NCBI GenBank assembly: GCA_011316305.1
Contig: SAUG01000183.1
Location: 1 to 60,760, forward strand
Source: Rusavskia elegans
Taxonomy: Eukaryota; Ascomycota; Lecanoromycetes; Teloschistales; Teloschistaceae
Reading direction: 5' to 3'
Length of the DNA stretch: 60,760 nucleotides
The notes under the pieces are model-generated. The model saw only the letters and a program-made list of their open reading frames with translations, was not told the DNA's origin and searched no databases. Every line of letters starts with the position of its first letter. Within the stretch, counting starts at the first letter, position 1. Positions 1-12,184 of this stretch are shown one piece after another. The translations under genes were made by a program, and so were the position numbers.

Positions 1-1582
1 TTTTTTTTTACTATTAATATTTTTATATTTATTATTATCTCTTCTGCTATATTATTTTTAATACCTTTAAATATTATATTAAGATTATAATCTATAAATA
101 GTATAAAAGAAAGTATTTTTATAATATTATATTTACTATTACTATAAACGAATTTAGTTAAAAGTAAAAATTTAGTCTAGTTCTTTTAGTTTTTTTAAAT
201 AAATATATTAATATAATATTTCTATAATTAGTTCTATTATTTAGTATATCTATCTATTTAATAATAGAATATAGTATTTAAATAATATTTAATTTTTAAA
301 TAATAGTAGATTTCCGATTAGAATTTATTTATAAATAGCGAACTTTTATCGCTAATAATTCTATTAGAAATAAATTTTTAATATAAAAGTTTACTAATAA
401 TAAACTAGATAAGATTTTTTATATTAATTATTATATAATATATAATATATCTTACTATTTCTAGACTAGCTATTAGATTAGATTTTAAATTTAGATTAAT
501 TAATTCGACCCGATTCGAATCGGATTAGATTAAAATATAACTTAATTTAATCGAATTTCAGATTCTAAATTATATCCTAACCTAATTTACTAAAACTACT
601 AAATTCTAGTAAAAAAATATAAAGCTAGTATAACTTTTATATAAATTTATAAAAAATATTCTAATTAATTAACTATATTAGCTAGAAAGATTCTAATTCG
701 AAATAATATATTATCTAAATATATTATTTTTATTAAAATATTAAAATAATAATATATTAAATATATTATTTAATTAGGTCGTATCCGGATCGAATTACTA
801 ATATCGGATCGGATATCTAATAGTTTAATAGAAATCCGATTCGAATTAGCTAGTCTAGCTATTTTAATAAATCAATTAATAGTTACTAGTATTAAATCTA
901 TAACATTTTAACTATATTAAATAGTTAGTAATTTAATAATAAAATCTATTACTATTTTCTTTTATAGCTATATAGAATATAAAAGATTTTAATATTTTCT
1001 ATAAAATCTATATCTATAAACTTTAATTTATTAATAAATATTATATATTTCTATTTACTTTTTAATATATTTATATAATTTCGGCTAGTTATAATTATAT
1101 TAAATAAATAATAAATTCTGTTTATATTTAAAATATCTAGCTATAAAATTATATAAATATTTTATTATAAATTCTATATATAGTATTTTATTTTTAGATA
1201 TATATAAAAACTTTTTATAAAAGAAAAAACTAATCTCTATTTTTATATTCTATAGCCCGGTTTTTTTTTTTATTTATATTAAATAGTCTATATATACTTC
1301 TATATATCGGTATTTTAATTTTAAAACTAGATAAATATATCGCGTATACTAAAAATTATTTAACTATAAACTATTTTATTAATAAAAACCTTTTATATTA
1401 TTTAATATAGAATATTTAGACTATAGTATATATTTCTAGTAATATTATTTATTTTATTATTATATTTTTTATTAAATATAATTATTACTAATCTATTATT
1501 AACGCGTCGGTATCCTGTTATATCTAGAAATAATCTTAATATATAAAATAAATTATATTTTTTTATTAATAATAGAAATTTA
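1..1582 (-). mobile_element. RIP-mutated chromovirus integrase fragment, inverted copy
   Basis: This stretch is the reverse complement of about 12180-13761 and includes the same hAT-like insert at the same site. Its partner, read on the plus strand through stops, resembles a Ty3/Gypsy integrase core, so this copy encodes the equivalent on the minus strand. CpA and TpG are nearly absent (one each in the first 600 bases), the mark of RIP. No open frame survives. The homology reaches base 1, so the arm probably continues beyond the window. Confidence 0.75.
462..857. mobile_element. hAT-like non-autonomous element (396 bp)
   Basis: It starts TAGACTAGCT and ends with its inverse AGCTAGTCTA. The flanking 8 bp (actatttc at 454-461, gctatttt at 858-865) are the RIP-altered counterpart of the perfect AAAATAGC duplication flanking the same insert in the other arm (12906-13301). 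Inside are repeated CCCGA/TCGGG-type blocks and no coding signal. Terminal inverted repeats with 8-bp target duplications are the hallmark of the hAT superfamily. Confidence 0.75.
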
Positions 1583-4500
1583 TATTATATCTATAATTCT
1601 ATAGAAATTTTTTAAAAGATTAGCTAGGTAAGTAAACCTAATTATCTATAGCTATCTATAGCTGCTATAGCTGCTGCTTTTAATAGGGCTTTTAGTATAT
1701 AGCTATTATCGGCTTTTATAGCTATTTTTAATATATATATCGCTTATTATTTCTATAAATAGCTTCTTTTATTAATTATTAATATAATTATTAAATATAT
1801 TTCTACTATTCTTTTCTTAATTATTTTATAATAAAGATACCTCGTAATATTATAACCGTATTTCTATAGCTATATAGGATTAGTTATAATATTCTATACT
1901 AGGATTCCTTTACTATTTAGTAGCTCGGACTACGTCTATAGCTATAACTAGACTTAAATATAATATCCTCTAATATATAGAAATATTATATTTTAATAAT
2001 TTATTTTATTATATTAGTTTTATTATCCTATTCTACGGACCGAAGTAATAGTATTAAAATAGTAACTTTAGATATCTATAAAGAAGATAAAGGATTTTTA
2101 AAACTATAGATTATTTAAATAAATATTTATTTTATACTATATATAAGCTAGTTTTCTAATAAAGTAATTAAGGTCTTATTTATAATATTATATCTAAAAG
2201 GAGCTACTTTTAATTAGATATAGTCCCGAATAGAAAACTACTTCGATAATCTAGAAAAATAAAAGGAAAATAAAATAATATAAATCTTCTATACCTTTAC
2301 TAACTTTATTATAGCTATAAAAAAAGCTTTTAGAAATAGTAATAAAAATAGAGTAATAGGTAAAAGACTTATAGTTCTAAAATAGTAGAAGTTAATAGCT
2401 ACTTATACTATTTAGTTTAAAATATTAGTTTATAAAATAGATTAGGAAGATTTAGTTTTAAAAGTTTACTTCTATAAGAGATTCTATATAAAAGTTAAAG
2501 AAGTTATAGTAGTAGTTAAAAAACTAGATTTACTAGCGGATCTTATTAAACTAGTAATAAAGATTAATACTAGATAATATAAAATATACTTAAATAAATA
2601 GGCGTTTATTAAAATAGGACCTACTAAAAAAAAATCTAAAAAAAATCTAATAGAACTTAATATTATTAAAAATAAAGGATTATAAACTAAAGCTTATTAT
2701 TTATATAGAAAGATAAAATACTTTAAAAAAAATTATCTAACTAAAAAGATAATAGAGATAATTAAAAATTAATTAAAAGTAATAGAAAAATTATCTAGAA
2801 AAGTAACTAATAAATATATAGTAAAAAGTTAGTTAACCTACTATAATAATAATTACTATATCTATCTATTAGATAAAAAGGAGTTGGAATAGTATTCTAA
2901 AGAATCTAATAAAATATAGAAACTAAAAAAGTTAGTAATCGGATTTAAATTATATAAAATTAAAAAATCTTTTACTATAGCGCTTAAAATTAAAATCGGA
3001 AGTTAATAAATAATTATTTTTATAAATAGAAAGAAAAATAATAAAATTATAAAAGGATTTTATAAAAAAATTAAAGATTATATCTATAGAAAAATAATAT
3101 ATAATAATAAAATACTAGATATTAAAATTAAAATAAAATATAGATTAATTAGAATAACTAACTTTACTATAATCGAAAGCTAAAAAGACTATATAATTCT
3201 AGAAAATAAATAGAAAAAATTAATTTTAGAAAAAATAATCTAAAAAAATATAGTTAGTAAAAAAATAGAACTATAGATAATATACCTTTTAGTCTATAAA
3301 AATCTATTATATAAAGAATTAGATATTAAATTAATAATATTTTATAAAAAAATTAAAGATTTAGATATAAAATTTAAAGATAGTAGAAAAGTTTAGAAAA
3401 TATAGATCTAGAAAAACTACTATTAACTATTTTAAAGTTTTATAAAAAAATATAATAAAAGCGGAAAATTTATTTAATAGTTATAAATAGATTATATAAG
3501 GAAAGTATATATAAATATAATTAATACTATAAATAAAATCGAATACTATAAACTAAATTAGATAAATTAAAATAAAGGAATTCTAGACCTAAAGTTTAGT
3601 ATATAACCTAAAAGTAAAGAATTTAATTAGTTACTATTACTATTATTATAAGATAAAATAGTAATTTAAAAATAAAAGTTAGTAGAATTCTTAAAAGAAC
3701 TAGAGGCGACTTATAATATAAATATTTAAATAAAAAAAGCAGCGAAGATATATAAAGAAAAAACCTTTTATTAGATTTTCTTTAGAATCCTATAGTCTTT
3801 ATAGATTAGAAAAAATTAAATTTTTTTAAAAACTAATTTAGATTATCCGAACTAAATCTAAGTATTAATTTAATAGACGTCTTTTATATAGCTAGTATAA
3901 AATTACCGGAAGAGTAAAATATAATAGGATTATCGATTTTATTAAAACGAATTAAAATATATTATTTCTAAATAATAAAATTATTTTTATACTTATCTAG
4001 AATACGATAATAAATAATAAAATATTTTTATTTACTAAAGAATTAATAGAGGTCGGACTTCTAAATAAAATATTTATTATAAATTTTCTTTTCGGAATTA
4101 AAAAAGGATTCGATATAATAATAGATTTTAAAATATTTATTAAAAATATTTATAATATTAGAATATAGTTTATTTTTTTTATCTTTAAAATATTTACTTA
4201 TATAAAAGTTAGTAAAAGAAAATAAATAACCGGTCGATATATAGATAGTATTAGAAATTAAAAGATTATAGAATTTCTAGACCCGAGTATATTTATTATA
4301 GATATTACTATTAACCTCGACCTTATATTCTTTTAAAATATTATAAATATATAAAAAATAAAAAAAAAATATTTTAATCCTTTTTAATTAGATATAAATA
4401 AAGGACTTGAAATAGTTTTTTTATTAAAAATATATAATAGAGATATTTACTAAATAAAAGAAAAAAAGAAAAAAAATCCTTTTTATACCCTGTATATAAT

Positions 4501-4944
4501 AACTAAGCTAGGTAAAAAGTAATATAGAGGGGGCTATATTATATCTATAATTCTATAGAAATTCTTTAGAAAATTAGCTAGATAAATAAGCCTAATTATT
4601 TATAACTATCTATAGCCGCTATAGCTACTATTTTTAGTAGGACTTTTAGTATATAGCTACTATCGGCCTTTACGGCTACTTTTAATATATATATTACTTA
4701 TTATTTCTATAGATAGCTTTTTTTATTAGTCGTTAATATAATTATTAAATATATCTCTACTATTTTCTTTTTAATTATTTTATAATAAAGATACTTCGTA
4801 ATATTATAACCGTATTTCTATAGCTATATAAGATTAGTTATAATACCTTATACTAGGATTCCCTTACTATTTAGTAGCTCGGACTATATCTATAGCTATA
4901 GCTAGGCTCGAACGTAACGCCTTCTGATATATAGAGACGTTACA
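1583..4944 (+). mobile_element. Gag-only LTR retrotransposon, copy A (3,362 bp)
   Basis: Direct LTRs of 408 bp lie at 1583-1990 and 4537-4944; unmutated LTRs of this family run TG...CA. A polypurine tract (4526-4533, AGGGGG-type) precedes the 3' LTR. Internal sequence read through stops resembles a retrotransposon Gag, with a RIP-altered CCHC zinc knuckle near 2690-2745 (the C and G positions now read Y and R). I see no reverse transcriptase or integrase, so the element looks non-autonomous. Copies D (8818-12179) and E (41885-45246) have exactly the same length. The left flank matches copy D's flank, but the right flank (ggaag) is not a target duplication, as expected if a rearrangement broke there. 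Confidence 0.85.
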
Positions 4945-5586
4945 GGAAGATTAGATCTAATTTCTTCTAACAATCTAGATAGCGATTAATTTATTATATA
5001 ATAAAAATATCGAAATAAATCTAGATAAACTTCTCTATAATAGAAAGTTAAAATATGAAATTACTAACGAGACGAATAATCTAGTAGTATAAATATTCGT
5101 TAATAGAATAAAAAAAATTAGGATAGAACTAAAATAAAAATTTAAAAAACTAAAAAGAAAATAAAATAGAAAATAGATAAATTAAAAAGATACTATAATA
5201 TTAAAAAAAAAGATAAAATACTTTTATTAATAAAAAGCTTTACCGATAGGAAACTGGATAGGCCGTATATAGAAGCCTTTAAAATCCAAGATATTAAAGG
5301 AAAAATAGTATATTTTAAACTGCTAATAATAGGAATTTCTCCGAAATTCTATAAAGGATTTCTTAAGAAAGTACCCGAAAAAATACTATTAGTAAAAGAT
5401 TAGTACTATTAGAAAAAAAAGGAATATAAAGTTAAGAAAATTGTAAATAAAAAAAAGAAAATAGACGAATTTTTAGTTAAATAGAAAGGGTTCCCTGATA
5501 AAGAAAATATCTAGGAACCGAGAAAATACCTTAAAAAAACTTAGAAAGCTTTAAAGAAATTTAGAAAAACGCTATAGGAAGGGCCG
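4945..5586 (+). mobile_element. Chromovirus integrase C-terminus and chromodomain, 5'-truncated
   Basis: Read through stops, 5300-5560 gives the end of a Ty3/Gypsy chromovirus polyprotein. An integrase C-terminal segment comes first, then a chromodomain: at 5461-5540 the frame reads IDEFLVK-stop-KGFPDKENI, and the stop sits where the conserved Trp (TGG to TAG by RIP) is expected. Chromodomains target such elements to heterochromatin. The upstream part is missing: the fragment starts directly at the end of the LTR at 4944. The LTR that follows (5587-5998) is probably its own 3' LTR. Confidence 0.75.
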
Positions 5587-5998
5587 TATTATATCTATAA
5601 CTTTATAGAGATACGCTAGAGAATTAGCTAGATAAGTAAATCTAATTATTTATAGCCGCCTATAGCTGCTATAACCGATATTTATAATAAAAGCTTTTAG
5701 CGAACGGCTATCTATCGGTATAATCGACTACTTTTACTATATATATCGCTCTTTATTTCTATTAAATAACTTCTTTTATTTATCGTTAATATAATTATTA
5801 AATTTATTTCTACTATTTTCTTTTTAATTATTTCCGTAATATAGGTACTTTATAATATTATAACTATCCTTTCGCGGCTATATAGGATTAGTTACGATAA
5901 TCTATACTAGAATTACTTTACTATTTAGTAGTTCGGACCACGCCTACGGCTATAGCTAGACTCGAATATAACGCCCTTTAACGTACAAGGACGTTATA
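5587..5998 (+). repeat. LTR (412 bp), chromovirus family
   Basis: This is related to the 408-bp LTRs of the gag-only element, but it differs throughout and is 412 bp long. It starts TATTATATC (RIP-altered TGTTACGTC) and ends GACGTTATA (RIP-altered GACGTTACA). The purine-rich GGAAGGGCC just upstream fits a polypurine tract. LTRs of similar length lie at 16166-16578, 18421-22980 (split) and 23637-24040, all in the opposite orientation. Confidence 0.75.
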
Positions 5999-8360
5999 GA
6001 TAGTAATAATAATTTTAGAAAATATAAATAAAATAATAAATCTAATATATATTTTAAATATAGTAGTATAGATTATTCATCTAAAAGTTACCTTTAGAAC
6101 TAGGATTAAAATTAAAGTAATTAAAGGTTAAAAAATGTATATCGAAACGATAATAGATCTTTTAAAAAGTCTATAATTAATACGACGAAAAGTAATTCTA
6201 ATTATACTAATTAGTTAAAAAATAGAAAAAGCTGGTTATAGCATCGATAATAGCCTAAAATAAATAAATTAAAATAAGAAATAGTTTTCTAATGAAAGTA
6301 TTTATCGAATTACTAGTAAAAGGGTATAGGAAAACTAGAATATTTCTAGATCTAAACTTCTAGATTGACGTCGTTTTATAATCATTTCCTATTTAATACT
6401 ATTTAGAATCTATCTACAAAATCGAAAAATTTTATTTTTAATAGATCGAAAATTAGCGCGCTATCTATTATAAAATGAAAAATTTAAACTAGATAATAAT
6501 AGATAATTAGAACTATAAAGAAATATATATATCGCGATTTTATATTTTAGATATAATAGATAAATTTAGTATCTTTTTAGATATACTAGCTTTATCTTAA
6601 GTATATATAATTATAGACCTGAGATTAAAGTAATAGCGATTTTCTATCCGTAACGAAAAAATATAAAATACTAAAACTAATAGAAAATAGTCTATCTGTT
6701 TTAGTATTAATTTACAAAAAGTTTTATTTATATATTATAGGCCGAAAAGTATATATTTGTATATATAATATCGATTGCCGCTATATATACGAAATCTAAT
6801 AATAATATTATTATATAGACGGAAACTACCGGTACCGTCGTATATATAAAAGCCGACGATAAAAATAAAGACGATAAAAATATATAATAAATCGAGCTAT
6901 CGATTCTAAAATCTATATATAAAGAGATCGAAGCTTATAATATATAATTAGTAAATTTCTTACCGGTATTTAAAAATACTGATTATACGATCGAATTAGA
7001 TAGACGAAATCTACTATATTATCCAATCTTTAATTTATTTAAACGTAAACTCGACGAGCTATATAATTACCTGAATAGCGTTTTAAAAAAGAACTGAATC
7101 CGCTATTTAATATTTTCTATAAAGGCTCTAATCTTTTTTATATTAAAAAAAGATAATAGTTTTCGTATTTACGTCGACTATAAAGATTTTAACAAGATAA
7201 TAATTAAAAACCGTTATTCTTTACTTTTTATTTCTAAAATTCTAGATCGATGATTAAAAGTAAAATACGTTTTTAAATATAATATTAAAGATACCTACTA
7301 TCGAATCCGGATTATAAAAAAAACCCGTATTTTATATAAAATATAGATATTTCGAATATTTTATTATATCTTTTAGTTCTAGTAATATATCTATAGCTTT
7401 TTAGATCTATATTAATAGAGCTTTAAAAAAACAATTTAATATTTACTATATAGTTTATCTAGATAATATTTTAATCTTTTCTATTAGAAAAAAAAATGAT
7501 AGAATTTTATCTAATAAATTATTTAAAGGATTTATAATATATAATTATATCTTAATTTTAAAAAATATATTTTTAATATCGAAAATATAGAGTTTCTGAA
7601 CTTTATTATATCTACGGGAAGAACATTAATAGATTTAAAATGAATAGTAACTATAAGAAAATAGCCGGTCCTAAAAGTTTATTAAAAAGTATAGATTTTT
7701 TTAAAATTCGTAAATTTTTATCGGTATTTTATTTAATAGCATTTTCGAATTATAGCGTTTTTAATATATTTACTCGTAGAAAATATTAGTAGAAAGAAAT
7801 CGGAACCGCTTTATTAGACTATTAAATCTTTAAAGACTTTCGAAGAATTAGAATATATATTCGATACCGTCGGAGTATTATAGTATTTTAATCTAGAAAA
7901 AAAAATCTATATCGAAATTAATACTTTTAAAATTAGATTAACTAAAATTATATTTTAATCTAATAATAATAGTCGCTAGCGCCGAATTATATTTTAGTCG
8001 AAGAAAATAATTTTTATTGAATATAAGTATTAAATATATAGTAACGAATTACTCGCTATTATTAAAGGTTTCAAATGATACAAATATTATTTTAAAAGCG
8101 TAAAGTATATAGTAAAGATCTAGATAGATTATAATAAACTCCGGGGTAAAATAAATTTTAAATAATTTAATATTTAGTAACGTTTCTAGATTATTAAATT
8201 AGCTGCTATAGATTTCGATATTTTCTATTATCTAAAGAAAATAAACCTAGCTAATCTACCGTCTAGAAAGCTAGATTATAGAAATATTAGTTTTTAAATC
8301 TAAATATTATAATTTATATTTTAGTAAAAACTAAAGTTTATTAGCTATAAACCTAGTAAT
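5999..8360 (+). mobile_element. Ty3/Gypsy protease, reverse transcriptase and RNase H remnant
   Basis: Read through stops, about 6950-7500 follows the Ty3/Gypsy reverse transcriptase: VDYKDFNKI and KNRYS near 7165-7230, a palm-type DTYYRIRI near 7290, and VYLDD-like coding near 7450. RNase H signals follow (NELLAIIK-like near 8045-8080), and an LANLPSRKLDY-like RNase H end lies near 8245-8280. The domains appear to continue, after later insertions, into the integrase at 12185-14291, so 5999-14291 is best read as one chromovirus split by nested elements. All frames contain RIP stops. Confidence 0.7.
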
Positions 8361-8694
8361 TAGACTGGTCGTCGGGTCGAATTTCGAACCCGAGTTAGCC
8401 AATCCGATCCGATCCGCTAAAACTAGATTTTAGCGCCAAACTCTAGTATAAAAGTATAAAGCAAGTATAATTTATATACGAATTTACTAAAAAAGTTCTA
8501 ATTAATTACCTACGCTAGCTAGAGAATCCGTAGTAAGACTAAATATATTATATAGATATATTGCCTGTATTTAATTATAAAAATAATAATATATTAGATA
8601 GATAATATAATTAGATCGAGTCCGGATCGGGTTACTAAAATCGAGTCGGATATCCGACGGTTCGATAGAAATCCGACCCGAATCGGCCAGTCTA
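8361..8694. mobile_element. hAT-like non-autonomous element (334 bp)
   Basis: It starts TAGACTGGTC and ends GGCCAGTCTA. The flanking 8-mers CTAGTAAT (8353-8360) and TTAGTAAC (8695-8702) differ only by two C/T changes, so they fit an original CTAGTAAC duplication altered by RIP. It splits the chromovirus between its RNase H and integrase parts. Confidence 0.8.
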
Positions 8695-8817
8695 TTAGTA
8701 ACGAATCGCTTTTTATATAAAAAGTTTAAATTAATTACGTTTTTCGCAGGCGTATAATAAAAGGACCTAAAAATCTTTTTAGATAGCTTAAAAACTTTAA
8801 AAATAATAGAATTAAAC

Positions 8818-11800
8818 TGTAACGTCCCTATATATCAGAGAACGTTATATTTAAGCCTAGCTACAGCCGTGGACGTAGTCCGAGTAACTAAATAGTAAGG
8901 GAATCCTAGTATAGAATATTATAACTAATCCTATATAGCTATAGAGGTATAGTTATAATATTATAAAGTATTTTTATTATAAAGTAATTAAAAAAAGAAT
9001 AGTAGAAATATATTTAATAATTATATTAATAACTAATAAAAGAAGCTATTTATAAAAATAATAAACGATATATATATTAAGAGTAGCTATAAAAGCCGAT
9101 AGTAGCTATATACTAAAAGCCCTATTAAAAATAGTAGTTATAGTAGCTATAGATAGCTATAGATAATTAGGCTCGTTTACTTTACTAATTTTTTAAAAAA
9201 CCTTTATAGAATTATAGATATAATACGGTTCTTTCTATATTACTTTTTACCTAGTTTAGTTATTATATATAGGGTATAAAAAGGATTCTTTTTCCTTTTT
9301 TCTTTTATTTAGTAAATATCTCTATTATATATTCTCGATAAGAAAACTATTTAAAATCTTTTATTTATATCTAATTAAAAAAGATTAAAATATTTTTTCC
9401 ATATTCTTTATATATTTATAATATTTTAAAAAAATATAAAATCGAAATTAGTAGTAATACCTATAATAAATATATTTAGGCTTAAAAATTCTATAACTTT
9501 TTAATTTCTAATATTATTTATATATCGACCGGTTATTTATTTTTTTTTACTAACTTTTATATAGGGAAATATTTTAAAGATAAAAAAAATAAACTATATT
9601 TTAATATTATAAATATTTTTAATAAATATTCCGAAATCTATTACTATATTAAATCCTTTTTTAATTCTAAAAAAAAAATTTATAATAAATATCTTATTTA
9701 GGAATCCGACCTCTATCGATTCTTTAGTAAATAAAAGCGTTTTATTATTTATTATCGTATTTTAGATAAATATAAAAATAATTTTATTATTTAGAAATAA
9801 CGCGTTTTAGTTTATTTTAATAAAATCGATAATTCTATTATATTTTACTTTTCTAGTAATTTTATACTAGCTATATAAAAGGCGTCTATTAAATTAATAT
9901 CTAGATTTAATTTAGATAATCTAGATTAATTTTTAAAAAAGTTTAATTTTTTCTAATCTATAGAAACTATAGAGTCCTAAAGAAAATCTAGTAAAAGATT
10001 CTTTTTCTATATATTTTTACTATTTTTCTTATTTAAATATTTATATTATAAGTCGCTTCTAGTTTTTTTAAAAGTTCTACTAACTTTTATTTTTAAATTA
10101 CTATTTTTTTCTATAATAATAGTAATAGTAACTAATTAAAATCTTTATTTCTAGATTATATACTAAACTTTAGTTCTAGAATTCTTTTATCCTAATTTAT
10201 CTAATTTAGTTTATAGTATTTAATTTTATTTATAGTATTAATAATATTTATATATACTTTTCTTATATAATTTATCTATAACTATTAAATAAATTCTCTA
10301 CTTTTATTATATTTCTTTATAAGGTTTTAGAATAGTTAATAGTAGTCTTTCTAGATCTATATTTCCTAAATTTTTTTACTAACTTTAAATTTTATATCTA
10401 AATCTCTAATTTTTTTATAGAATATTATTAATTTAATATCTAATTCTTTATATAATAGATTTTTATAGGCTAGGAAGTATATTATCTATAGTTCTATTTT
10501 TTTACTAACTATATTTCTTTAGATTATTTTTTTTAAAATTAATTTTTTCTATTTATTTCCTAGGACTATATAGTCCCTTTAGCTTTCGATTATAATAAAG
10601 TTAGTTATTTTAATTAATCTATATTTTATTTTAATTTTAATATCTAGTATTCTATTATTATATATTATTTTTCTATAAATATAACCTTTAATTTTTTTAT
10701 AAAATCCTTTTATAATTTTATTATTTTCTTTTCTATTTATAAAAGCGATTATTTATTAACTTCTAATTTTAATTTTAAATACTATAGTAAAAGGTTTTTT
10801 AGTTTTATATAATTTAAATCCGATTACTAACCTTTTTAGTTTCTATATTTTATTAAGTTCTTTAGGATACTATCCTAACCCCTCTTTATCTAATAAATAG
10901 ATATAGTAATTATTATTATAGTAGATTAACTAGCTTTTTACTATATATTTATTAATTACTTTTTTAGATAATTTTTCTATTATTTCTAACTAATCTTTAG
11001 TTACTTTTATTACCTTTTTAGTTAAATAATTCCTTTTAAAGTATCCTATCTTTTTATATAAGTAATAAGCTTTAGTTCGCGATTTTTTATTTTTAATAAT
11101 ATTAAATTCTATTAGGTCTTTTCTAGATTTTTTTTTAGTAGGTTCTATTTTAGTAAACGCCTATTTATTTAAGTATATTTTTTATTATCTAGTATTAATC
11201 TTTATTACTAGTTTAATAAGATCCGCTAGTAAGTCTTGTTTTTTAACTACTATTATAGCTTCTTTAACTTTTATATAGAATTCTTTATAGAAGTAAACTT
11301 TTAGAATTAAGTCTTTCTAGTCTATTTTATAAGCTAATATTCTAAACTAAATAGTATAAATAGCTACCGACTTCTATTATTTTAGAACTATAAATTTTTT
11401 ACCTATTACTTTATTTTTATTACTATTTCTAAAGGCTTTTTTTATAGCTATAATAAAGTTAGTAAAAGTATAGAAAATTTATACTATTTTATTTTCCTTT
11501 TATTTTTCCGGGTTATTAAAATAGTCTTCTACTCGGGGCTATATTTAATTAAAAGTAGCTCCTTCTAGATATAATATTATAAATAAGACCTTAATTATTT
11601 TATTAGAAAACTAGCTTATATATAGTATAAAGTAAATATTTATCTAAGTAATCTATAGTTTTAAAAATTCTTTATCTCTTTTATAGATATCTAGAATTAC
11701 TATTTTAATACTATCGCCTCGGTCTATAGAATAGAATAATAAAACTAATATAGTAAAGTAAATTATTAAAGTATAATATCTCTATATATTAGAAGGTATT

Positions 11801-12179
11801 ATATTTAAATCTAGCTATAGCTATAAATATAGTCTAAACTACTAAATAGTAAAGAAATCCTAATATAGGATATTATAACTAATTCTATATAGCTATAGAA
11901 ATACGGTTATAATATTATAAGATATCTTTATTATAAAATAATTAAGAAGAAAATAGTAGAGATATATTTAATAATTATATTAATAACTAATAAAAGAAGC
12001 TATTTATAGAAATAATAAGCGATATATATATTAAAAGTAGCTATAAAGGCCGATAGTAGCTATATACTAAAAGTTCTACTAAAAGTAGCGGCTATAGCAG
12101 CTATAAACGGCTATAGATAATTAGACTCGCTTACCTGGCTAATCTTCTAAAGAACTTCTATAGAATTATAGATATAATA
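8818..12179 (-). mobile_element. Gag-only LTR retrotransposon, copy D (3,362 bp)
   Basis: LTRs lie at 8818-9225 and 11772-12179 (408 bp each), inverted relative to copy A. Flanking 5-mers are TAAAC (8813-8817) and TAAAT (12180-12184), a target duplication with one RIP change, so this copy is a complete insertion into the chromovirus. Its interior on the minus strand matches copy A's Gag-like region, and the reverse complement of a G-run precedes its 3' LTR. No polymerase domains are visible. Confidence 0.85.
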
Positions 12180-12184
12180 TAAAT

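Larger units (their letters stand above)
1..4944 (+). repeat. Left arm of large inverted duplication (partner 8818-13761)
   Basis: Bases 1-4944 match the reverse complement of 8818 to about 13761. The arm holds, in order, an integrase fragment, a hAT-like insert (462-857) and a 3,362-bp gag-only LTR element (1583-4944). Both arms carry the same two insertions at the same positions, so they arose by duplication of one nested segment and not by separate insertions. The arm stops exactly at the outer end of an LTR. The spacer between arms is about 3.9 kb. Confidence 0.8.
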